64,000 bases of DNA from Lumbricus terrestris. Its lineage: Eukaryota; Annelida; Clitellata; Crassiclitellata; Lumbricidae. How positions within the stretch are numbered: position 1 is the first letter of the stretch; each line of letters starts with the position of its first letter. Both the position numbers and the translations under genes were made by a program. The notes beneath the pieces are model-generated. The model saw only the letters and a program-made list of their open reading frames with translations, was not told where the DNA came from and did not search any database. The DNA lies in the NCBI GenBank assembly GCA_949752735.1, contig OX457053.1, forward strand, positions 9,909,638 to 9,973,637, in the 5' to 3' direction. Shown here piece by piece: positions 1 through 24,307 of the stretch.

Positions 1-273
1 CTTATTCAAAATTCAGAGTGGCATCCCTGTACGTTATAAATACACGGGCCAAAATGGCGGAGTATGCGTTCAAGTTATAATGTATAAACGGGTCAACTCG
101 AGGAGAAAGTTGTGTTTTTTTGGTGTAAAAGATTTGTTTCTTTCCAGGAAATCCTTTTACAAACACGATGCTATTCGAACGGAGCGTTTTGCGAAAAATT
201 TCAAAAGAATCGGTGATGAAGTTTCCGAGATAACCCATTAGGACCAAACTTTTTACATTTTTATTTATATAGA
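1..273 (-). mobile_element. Helitron-like element, 5' end (runs off window)
   Basis: Read on the minus strand, it begins TCTATATAAATAAAAATG at 273 after an A. This is the same 5' terminus as the complete Helitron-like copy at 57794-58061. The rest leaves the window on the left. An 80-codon open frame lies in it, but I recognise no protein in it. Confidence 0.55.
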
Positions 274-570
274 TTATATCAACATCAAAATCCTTGGGCT
301 AAATGCCCGTAGGGGTCCGACGCCACGTACTCTCTGTCTGAGTCTGTCTCGCGTCATGTTACCCAGCTTCAACCGGTCCGGTCAGCAAGTCCATACCATT
401 AACATCTTGGAGCAGCTAGACCACCTTGTCTGATTGAAGAGAATATTGGGGGAGAGGCATGAAGGACAACCTGTGTCAATGCCCGTATGTGTCCCACGCT
501 CTCTCCCCCAGACTCTCTCCACTGGTCTGTCCTGACCGGCCTGTGCATATCAGCTCCACATCATGACACA

Positions 571-609
<39 letters not shown>

Positions 610-631
610 TTCACAGTGCTGCATCTAGATA

Positions 632-980
632 GGGAGAGATCGAGAGTGAGACTGAGTGAGGAGAGGAGGAGGAAGGTGATGGGGGGGGGGGCGGCACAGA
701 TAAACCAAGAGACAGACGGACAGAGAGAGGGAGACCGAGAGCTAGAGACGGGGATGACAGAGAGAAAGACAGATAGATATATATATATATATATAGCAAG
801 TTTAATTATCTCTACGTTTCTTTCTCAGTCTCTTAGTCTCTGTCTTTCTCTCTGTCATCCCCGTCTCTAGCTCTCGGTCTCCCTCTCTCTGTCCGTCTGT
901 CTCTTGGTTTATCTGTGCCGCCCCCCCCCCCATCACCTTCCTCCTCCTCTCCTCACTCAGTCTCACTCTCGATCTCTCCC
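632..980. repeat. Perfect inverted repeat, 141-bp arms
   Basis: Arm 632-772 is the exact reverse complement of 840-980, including an 11-base G run matched by an 11-base C run. The 67-bp spacer is mostly TA repeat and T-rich sequence. A TA run (about 575-608) adjoins the left arm. Just before the left arm, CAGTGCTGCATCTAGATAGG (about 613-632) recurs at about 1802-1821. Confidence 0.9.
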
Positions 981-2409
981 TCCCTTCCTTCTTACGCATG
1001 CAGTCTATCCTCTCTGGTACATGCGTTTACTTCATTAAGAGCCCCCTCCCCTCCTCTCTCGACCTGTCCCAATCATCGTCTTACCTCTTCCGCCTCGCAT
1101 TGTTCCCTTCCACCTCTACGCGCCAGCTAGAGTCTTCTTCCGCAAGGATTTTTCCAGATGCTCCGTCTCCATCAATGATTCACTCGGAATCACTCCCGTC
1201 CGTTTCCACACGAGCACTAATTTCGACTTTAAGTCGCCTCTCCCCGGCCACAGCCGTGTAATTCGAGTCGGAAAATGAATGGCGCACTAACAATTTATTG
1301 GATCTAAATTGACGTGTTAAGTACATCCATCAAGATCCAGAACGAGATGCCCTCTAACACCACAACCGATCCTCCCCATCCCTCTCTCCACCCTAATCCA
1401 CCGAATATTCCAGGCTTTCTCGTCTCTAACGAGCTGCATCGTATGCCAATCTTCTCCATATCTCTCAGACAGCTGCTGGGCTTGAACCTTCCTTTGACAT
1501 CGTTGGAAACCCTATGACGTGACGCAGCGTTAATGGATAAAACTGTGTCCTGCTCTCAGCTTATAGTATGCTTATACATAGTGCTTTAGTAATCTATAGA
1601 CTCTAGAGATAACGATCTCTCGTATACATGTATACATATATATGATATATGAAATATAATTTATATGTGCGTCATGTATGTAATTTTTTAATATTATATA
1701 CATATATAAAATTTAGGCCCTATTAATATATAATATTACTAATATTACATATGCGCCCTACCAGTAATTTATTATAGGCTAACGTTCTCTTGGCTCTTCA
1801 CAGTGCTGCATCTAGATAGGTAGTCTAAACTTATAGCAAAGCAATACAATCAGCAATTGCTCTAATATTAGGCCTATATACGTATATATTAATATATAAT
1901 ATTAAGTAATTACAATCATATAAACCCTATATCCCTAGTTTATTATGATATTATCATCTATGTCGTTGTATCATCGTCATGCAACAATTATTTACCTAAA
2001 CCAGTAACCGCTCAGCTCATGTAGGCCTACGTTTATTCTGGGCTGCATTGCATTCTCTTGAACATTAAAGACACTTTTCCTCCGATATGACATCGTTAGT
2101 CTTAAACTCCGCTGCTAGTCTCATAGCACACTCTCCTCTTTTTTCACATTTTCAGTATGTCTAATTCGAGTCTTGCGTTGACTTCCTATCACCTTTCGGA
2201 TCCAATAATAATTTTTTTTATAAGATCATACTTCTGGTCTCCAAATCTCAGCATGGCCTTGCCTCCAAATATCTCTCCGACGAGTGCTCTACCGACCGTT
2301 TTGACCTCGTTGTCCCTCGTCCTTGGTGTGGCTATTGGCTCAAGGCATGCCATTTGCGCTAATAGGTCTCTCCACATGGAATCTTCCCCTTTTCTACGGG
2401 TTAAGCTCA
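981..2409. other. No gene recognised; CT-rich then AT-rich
   Basis: The region is CT-rich to about 1260 and strongly AT-rich at 1620-1950. The minus-strand frame 2410-2189 reads like ordinary protein but matches no family I know and has no start or splice context I would trust. Confidence 0.4.
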
Positions 2410-2421
2410 TGTATGGGGTCT

Positions 2422-2637
2422 AGAGATCCTGAGTGGCCGAGTGGGTTGGTAGCCCGCTCGCCACGCCGGCGGCCCGGGTTCGATTCCCGGTCGGTCGGTT
2501 TATCAGAGATTAATTTCTCGGATCTTTACTGCGGGTGGCTCGGTCGCAATATAAACGTGGAGTGAGAGGCTGTAGCCTACTCTGCCTCCGACACTAATCA
2601 TCTTCGAAATGAAAAAGTGTCGTTAAGCCCGAAGTAC
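2422..2637 (+). mobile_element. tRNA-derived SINE with 12-bp target-site duplication
   Basis: The head carries Pol III box A-like GTGGCCGAGTGGG (2433) and box B GGTTCGATTCC (about 2476). The tail ends near CGTTAAGCCCGAAGTAC. The element is bounded by exact copies of TGTATGGGGTCT at 2410-2421 and 2638-2649. It is a retroposed tRNA-like sequence, not a functional tRNA gene. Confidence 0.85.
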
Positions 2638-2789
2638 TGTATGGGGTCTTCTTCTTAATATCTTCTCTAAAGACGTTTCCATATAGGCCTTCCGTGCTGA
2701 AAGCGCCTCTGAATATTCTGAATATTATTTGCTGCGAGAGTCACGCTGTAAATTGCTAGATACGATGTGATAGCTGGGTAGACCGATAG

Positions 2790-3053
2790 CAGGGGCGGAT
2801 CCAGGGGGCCAATCCGGCCATGGCCCACCATTTAAAAAGTGCATGGGACGTTGCCCCCCATTTGGTTTCAACAAGCCATTAAATCAATGCAGCGGAAGAG
2901 AAAAGCAGGATACTAGAGAGGCCATTACTCTCCGACCAGGATGACTGATGAAGGTCAGCAGAGTTTTCGGCGACCAAGACGAAATTTTTCCCCTGTCCCA
3001 ACCAAGACCGAAAATTTTGGCCCACCCTTCGAAAATTTCTGTGTCCGCTCTTG
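2790..3053. mobile_element. hAT-type MITE, 264 bp
   Basis: The left end is CAGGGGCGGATCCAGG; the right end is the inverse of CAAGAGCGGACACAG. It is flanked by the exact 8-bp duplication ACCGATAG (2782-2789 and 3054-3061). Internal GGGCCAATCCGGCCATGG marks the same family as 24015-26434, 29259-29584 and 34774-35108. Confidence 0.88.
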
Positions 3054-3706
3054 ACCGATAGGCCTACGTCGCTTCCACGAATCTCTTAAGACGCGCTATA
3101 CAAGCTTTCTCTTACATTGCATAACATCACATTAGTCTCTGGACTAACCATTATTAGTCCTTGAATGCGCACGCCTTCACAACCGACTGAAGTCCCGAGC
3201 GAAAGAGTCAACCGATCTAATGGACGGACGAGTCTAAGGATTGATTATCGCACATCTCTCTCTCGATTTGCTTCATTAACAACATTCCACAACCTAATTG
3301 CATCTTTTTAGTCTTTACTTATAAATGGCCATCTCCGTCAACTCTCATCAATATTCTCCCACTACATCTTTATTACCTTTTTTGGTCGTCTGCCACGGCG
3401 CTGTAAGAGACTATTATTAGCCTAGAGATTTGTCCATTTATCATGTCAATAAAATTGTGCAAAAGATTTTGAAAAAGTTTGACATTATTCCTGACAAGAA
3501 GAATTAAGGGAGGGGTATTTTCAGTACAAACTGACGCCAACAAATTATGCAACAAATGAAATGTCATTTTTTTTCTGCAACGAACCGAAAAAATGCAGAT
3601 CACTCACAAAGAAATAACATATCAAGCCTAACCTCTGACCGGTTGCGTCCCTAACCCAACCCACACGTACCCCTCAGATTGGTAGCTTGAACTGACAGCA
3701 AAAAAT

Positions 3707-4185
3707 GCCCGTCGTTTGCGCGCGAGACGTTTGCGCGCGCGCAGTGGGGATTGACTTGTAGGCCTACTATTATGTCTGCCGTCTTCGTATGAGCAAACAG
3801 CTGATGGGTAGGCCTATTTTATTTGCACTTTGATGTGTACTCCTGTTTACGCTACGGCAACATAACATTGTAGGCATATCGCAAAGGAATTGCGCATAGC
3901 ATTTCAATTTGTTGACTATTAGGCTATGTAGTTATTTCGTAGAAAACATTGATACCTAACGCTCATTTCGTAGAAAACATTGATACCTAGCTTAACTTAA
4001 TGCTAAATTAAAGCAGTAATTTCGTACAAAAACAATACCGATTTTTTTATATGATTCTTTATTTTGCATATTGTGACGGCGCGCAAATGACGGCGCGCAA
4101 ACGTCCAACGCGCAAATGACGTTGCGCGCAAACGTCGGCGCGCAAATGACTGCGCGCAAACGTCTTGCGCGCAAATGGCTGGACC
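3707..4185. repeat. Segment bounded by inverted GCGCGCAAACGTC repeats
   Basis: At 3711-3750, CGTTTGCGCGC is repeated in one orientation. At 4078-4180, GCGCGCAAA(C/T)G repeats seven to eight times in the other. The AT-rich middle includes a tandem 28-bp duplication around TCGTAGAAAACATTGATACC (about 3938-3990). This looks like a non-autonomous DNA element with subterminal repeats, but I found no clear target-site duplication. Confidence 0.5.
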
Positions 4186-4311
4186 CCGATACATCATTGT
4201 GGGCTTATATTAAATAAGCCAAATAACTGAATAGGCCCACTAACTAATTAATTGTGATAAATCAATAATTAATTATAAAATAAATTTGAGTATAAAATAA
4301 TGACAAACAGG

Positions 4312-4343
<32 letters not shown>

Positions 4344-4346
<3 letters not shown>

Positions 4347-5384
4347 GGTGGGCCAGCATAAATGTCCCGACTTTGCAGGCGTATAACTTCGCCAATTTTT
4401 AACATTTATTTATACTTGATGCATCAAATTAAAGGTATTTCACTCTAGTATTAACTCTAAAAAAGTCGAACTGATACTAGTTTAGGTTTTAATTATATAC
4501 TTGGATCAGCGCTAGCTACCGTTTTTTGTCATTACTGACGCATTATGACGCCGTTTCCCGGGAAAATTCTATCGTTTTTTGCTAAAACGCGCGTAGACAC
4601 AATCATTTTGAGTGTTTGTAGGGTCCCTACCATGAATATATTCTAATCGCAAAACCGCGTCCTTTCAATTTTGTACCAGGTTGCGGTTTGCCAACCTGTT
4701 TTTGCTTATTAAACGAATACACACAATTTTGCCAACAGCCGTGCACTGCCATGCGCTACTTCAGACGCTTGCACGCTGCCAGTCGTTTCTTTGCGTAAGA
4801 GCTGGAGAGTTCGTGGGACTTCTCGTCGACAAATTACTTTAACTTTAGGTCTATAATCTTTTCCAATACGCTATTCAGTGCTTCTAAGACGGCCTGTTTT
4901 GCGCTGAATTTGCATGCAGGGCCTGCCCTGGTCATTGTCTTGACTGCAAATGTACGCGGACACACGAGCAATGTTAGCGGATGTGAGCGCCGTGCGCTCC
5001 GATTCCCATGGTTTGCAAGTAGAAAGTCCTGTTTTATTAATTTTCCGTAGCAGATAATACAAGGTATTGTTTATTCCATCCTCTGTTAGAATATTCGTTA
5101 ATCATTTCAAACGAATTAAATCCCTTACCAGTTCGTAAAATTAAGATCGAAACGCGATCATCGTCTGTCAACGGCGCCAGGTTGCGTCACAAATGACAGC
5201 AAAATATGGTAGCTAGCGCTGTTCCGGGCATATAATTAAAACCGAGACTAGTATCAGTTCGACCTTTTTAGAGATAATACTAGAGTGAAATACCTTTAAT
5301 TTGATGCATAAAGTATAAATAAATGTTAAAAATTGGCGAAGTTATACGCGTGCAAAGTCGGGACATTTATGCTGGCCCACCCTG
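4344..5384. mobile_element. Tc1/mariner-type foldback element, non-autonomous, 1041 bp
   Basis: Ends are CAGGGTGGGCCAGCATAAAT and its inverse, with terminal inverted repeats of roughly 210 bp (4344-4555 and 5175-5384, imperfect). It is flanked by TA on each side (4342-4343 and 5385-5386), the duplication expected for Tc1/mariner. The middle has no transposase. Confidence 0.87.
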
Positions 5385-5699
5385 TATATAACGCACATGC
5401 ATCGAGAGAAACAGGCAGACATGCAGAGGCACGCAAACAGACAAACGAACAAAATACATCCATTGTGTGTTATCTACAGTATATTTACAGTATTATAAGC
5501 TATAGCCTAATATACAAACACATAGTCATCCTTCACATTATATACTCATCCTTACATACACAAATTACACATGTAGCGGCATTGTAACCTATGTTTATTC
5601 AATTTTACATATACACACATAGCATATGTCTACTATTGGCGTAACTTTGCCTGACAAGTCTATGCTACGTTGCATGCATTCTTTATCGTTAGGCCTACA

Positions 5700-6150
5700 T
5701 TCGCTTATTTTACCCTTTTGCATTACATTCGCATAGTTTAGAATTAGAATACCCTTTTGCATTACAATCATATTGTTTACCCTTTTTGTGTTACATTTTC
5801 AGATCTTACCCTTTTGCATTACATTCGCATAGTTTACCCTTTAGCGTTAGGCTACATTCGCATAGTTTGCCCTTTTGCATTACAATCGTATAGTTTACCC
5901 TTTTTGTGTCACATTTGCAGATTTTACCCTTTTGCATTGCATTCGCATAGTTTACCTTTTTCAGTTAGGCCTACCTATGCTACATACGCATAGTTTACCC
6001 TTTTGCATTACATTCGCATAGTTTACCCTTTTGTGCTACGTTCGCATATTTTACCCTTTTGTGCTACGTTCGCATATTTTACCCTTTTGTGCTACGTTCG
6101 CATATTTTACCCTTTTGTGGTACTGGTACATTCGCATATTTACCCTGTTT
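5700..6150. repeat. Degenerate ~28-bp minisatellite
   Basis: About 15 imperfect copies of a unit built on TTACCCTTTTG plus TACATTCGCATAG. The most regular copies are at 6018-6118 (TGCTACGTTCGCATATTTTA). Confidence 0.8.
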
Positions 6151-6316
6151 CGTTACATTAACCCACGGACAGTAAGTAGGTCTGTACCATTTTGTGTCGT
6201 CTGCACAATTAGCGAATAGCAATAATTAGTTTACAATTACAACTATACATGACTACATGTACATAAATTATGTGCTCTATAGTAGGCTAATTGCCCTTAA
6301 TGTATAGCAGTTACAT

Positions 6317-6574
6317 CAGTGGCGTAGACAAGGGGGTTTCGGGGGTTAAACCCCCCCACTGGCCTAGGAAAAAGTTTTTTAAAGGTTATTTGTCCACTTA
6401 AAAAAGAAAAACAAAACAATTGCCTGTAGTAGCAATTGTTTTCTTACTCTATTCCCTTTGCTACTTTATTCCATTTTTTAAACTGTAATACTGTTGGGTT
6501 GGTGTCAGAAAGAGCATCCGGCCAGACCATAAACCCCCCGAACCCCCCATCATAAATTCCTGGCTACGCCACTG
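6317..6574. mobile_element. hAT-type MITE, 258 bp, 3' of receptor gene
   Basis: Ends are CAGTGGCGTAGACAAGG and CCTGGCTACGCCACTG inverted. Exact 8-bp duplication AGTTACAT at 6309-6316 and 6575-6582. It lies 177 bp downstream of the receptor stop codon and supplies the first canonical AATAAA on the gene's strand (6470-6465). Confidence 0.9.
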
Positions 6575-6751
6575 AGTTACATTGTCACGGCAGACAGTAA
6601 TATTGATAAGCATTTCTCTGTTGACATAATTTACCGGAGTAGTTACCCCGGTACCAGATCTTTTCCGGATTCCTCCGCCCAGTTTTCCCTAAGTTCACCT
6701 CTCCTAAACAGACGATGATGTTTCGTCTAACAAACAACAAACCAGCCTTCA

Positions 6752-18440
<11,689 letters not shown>

Positions 18441-18532
18441 CAGCGGCGGATGGTGGTGTGGTTGCTATGGTTTCTGAAATGGAAAAAGGTGATAAGTATA
18501 TTAAGAAGATAAGCGGTTTAAGCCATTAGTCC

Positions 18533-18778
18533 TGTACAATACAATTCAATGCAATACAGTACAAATTGTACTGTATTGCATTATGCAATACAATACAATA
18601 TACGATACAATACAATGCACTACAATAAATACAATACAATGCAATACAATGCAATGCAATACAATACAAATTGTGCTGTATTGTACTATACAATACAATA
18701 ATTACAGTATACAATACAATGCAACACAATACAATACAATAAATACAATACAATGCAACGCCACTTAACACAACACAA
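18533..18778. repeat. ACAAT pentamer array 5' of the receptor
   Basis: Same pentamer family as in intron 1. Contains inverted stretches (TACAAATTGTACTGTATTG at 18559) that could fold back. Lies about 95 bp upstream of the receptor start codon, so it overlaps the presumed 5' UTR or promoter zone. Confidence 0.85.
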
Positions 18779-19480
18779 TACAACTGTGATTTGATAATAC
18801 CCTCCTTACAAAGTTCAGAAGTGCACTGAGGCAACCATTGGTATGAATCGTCAACGACTTCATTTACTCAGCCTCGGCATATGATGAGGATGGCGAGTAT
18901 AGCCAGTCCTCTCCCTCACCGTCTCATCCTACCATAGACAGTGTACGGTCGATGTACTCGTCATAGCTGGTTTGGCCAAAGTGACAAGATTTATACAGAA
19001 GACATAATATTATAGGCATATAACTGTTGCCCCAGAAAAGCAATTCTGAACATTGGTCTATTAATGAAACATTGAACTCTCAAAAGCACTCGTCTCAATC
19101 TCTAGTATGTTTATTATGAACAATCGGGCGTCTCATGGTAAAACTCCCATTGGTAATTGTTCACCTACGACAAAGACTACAACTATAGATGTTATAGCAA
19201 TTGCATAAATATAGATAAATGTACATGTAGTTGCAGTCCATGGTAAATAACTCCCAATCGGAAGAAAGTGGCCTTTTTCAACTAGTTTTAACTGCACAGA
19301 AGTGCTTCTACAACTGCACATATCCATTTAGAACTGCACATTTTGTGTACAACTGCACGCTAAAAAAGTTCTGTGTAGTTGGTTAGAATTTTAAGGTTAG
19401 GCAAAGTGAATTATGGACCTCAGATTCGGTCGCAGAATTATTTTACTGTCTTTCCGGTAACAGCCAGAGTCATGCAACGT
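18779..19480. other. No gene; decayed MITE relative at 19230-19375
   Basis: 19240-19375 resembles the element at 49714-49886 (CCCAATCGGA, AACTAGTTTTAACTGCACAG, TTTTGTGTACAACTGCACG) with an internal 20-bp repetition of the ACTGCACAT motif. Its ends are too decayed to define. Confidence 0.5.
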
Positions 19481-19488
19481 CGAGATGA

Positions 19489-19615
19489 AGAGAGAGAGAG
19501 ATAGAGAGAAGGAGAGGGAGATAGAGAGAGAGAGAGAGAGAAAGAGAGAAAGAGACAGAGAGACAAAAAGAGACAGACATTGATATTGACAGAGACATTG
19601 ACAGAGACACAAAAC
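19489..19615. repeat. GA-rich repeat
   Basis: (GAGA)n, then (GACA)n purine-rich tract. Confidence 0.9.
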
Positions 19616-20440
19616 ACATATAAATAGACCAAAATTAGATTCTATAGCATGGACGAATTAGACAATATAGACATCAAGCAAGCTTTGAATAAATTCGAAG
19701 GCACATCGTTTGTCACGGATATAAATGACCTGGATCTAATCAGGGAAAGCAATAACCGCCACCAGGGTAGAGCACCGTCGGCGAAATGTCGGCTCCCATT
19801 GACTTTGAAACTCGGCGGATGAAAGTCGGTGAAAGCAGGGGAAAAACAAAGCACAGAACTACTTTTATTAATCGCGATTAATGCGTGCGATTAAGGCGTC
19901 ATAAAGTTCTGCGACTAAACATTTTCACGATTTAATCGCACGCGTTAATTACTGGTAGATCGGACTGCAATGGAATCAAAGGCAGAAAACCCGTTTTAAA
20001 CAGAAAGTTTATAGGCCCTACCACGGGCGGATACAGACATTTTCGAAGGAGAGGAGGGGTAAAAAAAATTTGTCTTGGGTTTTAAAGAAAAGTTGGGTCT
20101 GAAATAAAATTTTCGTCGCCGTAAAATCTGCTGACTTTTTTGATCGAAATCTCGGGCAAAAAGTTACCATTTCCCAAAACCATACCATTACAGCAGGGCT
20201 GTAATCAAGGGTAGGCCTATATCAATTTTATAGTGTAGGCTATCTACCGTTTCCTGTTTACTGTGTAGACTTTCAAAATCCATTGATGATGTTAAAGAGG
20301 CAGCTACTGCCAGCTAGTATTGAACTTTAACTCACAAGCATTTACATGCATACATGTATATATTTAATTATATATGCATGTAAATATATATATATAAAAT
20401 ATATATAAGCTTTTATATATATATATATACGAGAAGCCTG
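19616..20440. other. No gene; MITE fragment at 20022-20165
   Basis: 20022-20165 begins CACGGGCGGATACAG and follows the hAT-type MITE family (TTTTCGAAGG, CTGACTTTTTTGATCG), but the far end is absent. 19650-20000 shows nothing recognisable; 20350-20430 is AT-rich. Confidence 0.5.
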
Positions 20441-20539
20441 TAGAGTAATGGATAACACTCTGGCGTTGGAAGCAAGAACTAACGCGTGGAGACCCTTTGG
20501 GTGGACATGCTTTATAGTTTGTAGAAGGAAAACTCTGAT

Positions 20540-21105
20540 TAGGAGAAGGAAAACTCTGATTTCAAACCGGGGCAGATAGGGCTCGCTGAGTCTCGTCAGA
20601 CAAACCTGTCTAGGAGAAGGAAAACTCTGATTTCAAACCGGGCCAGGCAGGGGTCGCTAAGTCACATCAGACACCTTGCCAATCAACCGGGCAGCAGCGG
20701 GAGATTTAACTATCGGAGGCGGAAGATTAGCGCGATTTGATCAACGGCTCCGACAGTGGTCAGCCATGAAGCAGAGTAAGGGGAACAGCCCTGAAAACGG
20801 TTCGGCACTGCGGGATGGAAAGAAGTGGGGTCTCTACCATTCTATAGTCCCCATGAAAGCACATATGGACGAAGTTTCACAGATCGTCCTTTGTGCCGCC
20901 AAAGTTCGGATGAACGAATAAGGCACCGACGACGACGACGAGGCTGCTATTAGCACTGATTAATAGCAGACTGACTCTGTTCAGTTAGTAGCTAAGATTT
21001 ATGTATTGTGTTATCTGAATTCCTGTTATTTGTTTCAACCGCATAATTGTACACTGTAACCGGTTGCGGTCTGTCAACCGGATTGTTGAATAAAAAAGTT
21101 ATTAT
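20540..21105 (+). mobile_element. Retroelement-like 3' end with terminal hairpin
   Basis: A 71-bp tandem duplication (GAGAAGGAAAACTCTGATT at about 20543 and 20614) leads into an open frame ending RMNE at 20921, then a short GAC run. The last 120 bp contain a hairpin (CCGGTTG / CAACCGG, 21060-21082) and end TTGAATAAA. The same 3' segment recurs at 37800-37945. It looks like a LINE or SINE 3' end, but I cannot name the family. Confidence 0.45.
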
Positions 21106-21109
21106 ATAG

Positions 21110-22900
21110 GTTCAAGTGGTTAATGACACATCTGAATATAAGATGTTTGCATATCTGGGTTGTGTTACTGATATTGGACATCAGAGCTCACATTTCATGT
21201 GACATTGCAGGCATAAGAAATTTTAGTAGTAATAATAGATAGATCGGTTGATTGGTACCAATAATTATAGGTGTCGTCCATAAGGACGACCTCATAAATG
21301 ACTTACTTTGGACCCTCCTTCCCTTGTCTGCATTAAGTCTTACCCCTTCTCTCACCCCCCAAATAACCCCAATGAAAAAACTTAAACAATATCCTAATAG
21401 GCCTAAAGTCATTTATAAACCACTTGTTCTATCTTATTTAAGAGCATGCTTTTTAAAATGTTCTATGCACTTTTATAACTCTCATACTCCTTTCATAACT
21501 TTTGTCTTAATAATCTTAAAGGGGTGCTATATAAATCTCCTAAATGAATGAATGAACCATCTGACTGAATGAAGTTGCAGTTATGGCTTTATATGTCGCA
21601 GGTTTTAATAACACCTCATGCTGCCCTGAAATAATTGCACCAAATTCAGGAGCGGACATCCGGACTGGTCGCAACCCCCATTTTGTCCGCATTTCAATGA
21701 CCCCTCCCTCCTCCTCCTCCTCCTTATTGCGGATGTCCATTACGGAAGGCCCCCATAACAATATAAAACAAGTGCAAGCATTATATCTCACTCATAAGGT
21801 GTGCTGAAAATGATGTCTGAAACCAGTAAAAATGACCTCTGCAATATTTACCAAGTTCTATTTTAAGAACCAAAAATAACACCAATCAGATTCTTGCATA
21901 TTTGGAAAGAGCACAACGAATAGATTGCATGCAATAAGTTTCAGTCCATTTCGTTGTCAAGATATGACAATCCAGACATGATGGATCGTGCCGTTTTCTC
22001 AAAATCCGCTTTTTGCTTATTTATTTTAAAAATTAATATCTCTGTCAGTTTTTGAGATATTTTGTTCAAATTTTCACTGTTGGCATCTGTTTTGCATGTA
22101 GTTCATCTATGAAAATATTCAGAAAAATCCAAGGGTGGGGTGTAGGCCTACGCCTCTGGTATATATGACGTGGAATAACACTGGTTAAGCTTACTTTAAC
22201 ACAAAAAAGTCGGGAAAATTTTTTTCACCTAGGAAAGAGTGACTATAGCCTATCATTATCAGCATCTTCAGCTGATCACAAATATATAATTTGTTTGCTT
22301 GTAGGTGAAAAATGCACAATATTACAGTAACAAAACGGACCATTATACGGGTATACGGCGTATACTTTCCTCCGGGAAAGAACGGCATCGTATACTCACC
22401 ACAAAAAACCAGGGTATACGCGGGTATACAGCGTATACTCACTTCACTAAGAGCGTGTGGGTAGGCTATACGTACGGAGAAGGCTAAGGGTATTCATATG
22501 TATTTTCACGTAATTCTGAGCGAAAGACTAACAAAAAGGTCATCAGATTTTTCGGACGGGGAAAACGGGGAAATTTTTGGGCGGATGACTAAAAAAAGGT
22601 CATCAGAAATTTCGCACCCAAAAAGGCGATTTTCTCCCGGTCAGCGAGTACTCACCTCAAAATTTATCAGTACAGCCCAGGCAACAAGCCAAATAAGCAG
22701 ACCTGTGGATGGGATGCATGGATGCGATTGCCACGAGGCTGCAAAAGCAGTTTAGGTAGATCCGTAATGGCAAGGTGACCAGAGCCGCCATGGGTATAAT
22801 TAGGCAGTTTGTAAGGGTTGAAGTATATGTTGTATGTGATATATTAAAGTAAGACGATGTGGTCTGCAGTTCGTATAGCTTGGACTTAGAGAGAGGAGTA
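21110..22900. other. No gene recognised
   Basis: Contains TATACGCGGGTATACAGCG-type short palindromic repeats at 22345-22475 and two copies of the MITE internal module AAAAAGGTCATCAGA (22533 and 22593). No element ends or exons found. Confidence 0.4.
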
Positions 22901-22906
22901 TTGAAC

Positions 22907-23165
22907 TTCTGAGCATAGGGACAAAGGACAATGGACAAAAGACAATTGACAAAAGACAATGGACAAGGGACAAAGGACAAGGGACAAGATACAAAGGACA
23001 AGGGACTATGAACTAGGGACAAGGGACAGGGGACAAGGTCACAAGAGACTAGAAACTAAGGACATGGGACATGGGCAAGGGACAATAAACAAGGAACTAA
23101 GGACAAGGGACAATAAACAAGGAACTTGGGACATGGGACATGGGACATGGGACAAGGGGCGATGG
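22907..23165. repeat. GGACAAGGGACAA minisatellite
   Basis: Irregular 7-bp and 14-bp repeats of GGACAAA/GGGACAA, ending in GGGACATGGGACATGG. Confidence 0.9.
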
Positions 23166-23372
23166 AAAAGGAGCACGGAACATGCTTTTGATCTTCGATA
23201 TCGTTTCATTTGCTGCGTGCTCCATAATCTAACTTTATAAAGGAATATGTTAGGTTCGCAACCCCTTTCGCTTTAAATTCCTGCGACTAGTTTTTCCCTA
23301 TTTTTCGATGTAAACACCTCGTGACTGTTGAAAATTCGTATTCAAGAAGCGTCCGTCTGGTCTTCCCATCGC

Positions 23373-23728
23373 CATTGAATGGTCAATGAAATGGTCAGTG
23401 GAATGGTCAGTGAAATGGTCAGTGAAATGGTCATTGAATGGTCAGTGAAATGGTCAGTGAAATGGTCATTGAATGGTCAGTGAAATGGTCAGTGAAATGG
23501 TCAGTGAAATGGTCATTGAAATGGTCAGAGAAATGGTCATTGAATGGTCAGTGAAATGGTCAGAGAAATGGTCATTGAAATGGTCAGAGAAATGGTCATT
23601 GAATGGTCAGTGAAATGGTCAGTGAAATGGTCATTGAATGGTCAGTGAAATGGTCAGTGAAATGGTCATTGAATGGTCAGAGAAATGGTCATTGAATGGT
23701 CAGTGAAATGGTCAGAGAAATGGTCAGT
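23373..23728. repeat. 11/12-bp minisatellite (AAATGGTCAGTG)
   Basis: About 30 units in which 12-bp GAAATGGTCAGT and 11-bp GAATGGTCATT forms alternate irregularly; some units read CAGAG. Confidence 0.95.
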
Positions 23729-24307
23729 GCAGTCTATTCATCAAAGCTCGATTCATCAGGAACAGAATCCCTCGACAACTCTTCCTTACTCCTTTGCGTG
23801 ATTGTATCGACTATTCAGGCATTTGTCTAGATTTTCTAGAACATTTTTAGAATCTCTTCAGAGACCTGCCTGCTTTCACGTTCAGACCTCCCGCTGATGA
23901 AAAATGGAGTCACTATTATTATACCAAAAAGCGACACGTACATCCTAGGACAATCGCATAACGTTTGCGCCCTCTATATAGCTTCTATTAGAGGCGCAAG
24001 AGCACTACGGCTGTCAGAGGTGGATCAAGGGGGCCAATCCGGCCATAGCCCCCATTAAAAAAGTGCACGGGACGCGGCCCCTCCATTTGGTTTCAACAAG
24101 CCATGAAGCCAGAAAAGCAGGATACCAGCCAGAGACTGGCAGAGAGGTCATAACCCCGACCAGGATGACGGATCACTAAAAAAGGTCATCAACTTTTTTG
24201 GCGGATGAAATGGTATCTTTGTTTTGGGAATTCGAGACAGGAGACAAATGACTAAAAAAGTCATCAGATTTTTCGGCGATCAAGAAACGAAAATGTTTCA
24301 TGGCCGA

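Noticed and set aside
2422..2637. tRNA gene
   Set aside because: Box A and box B are present, but an extended tail and a 12-bp target duplication show a SINE, and no complete cloverleaf is evident.
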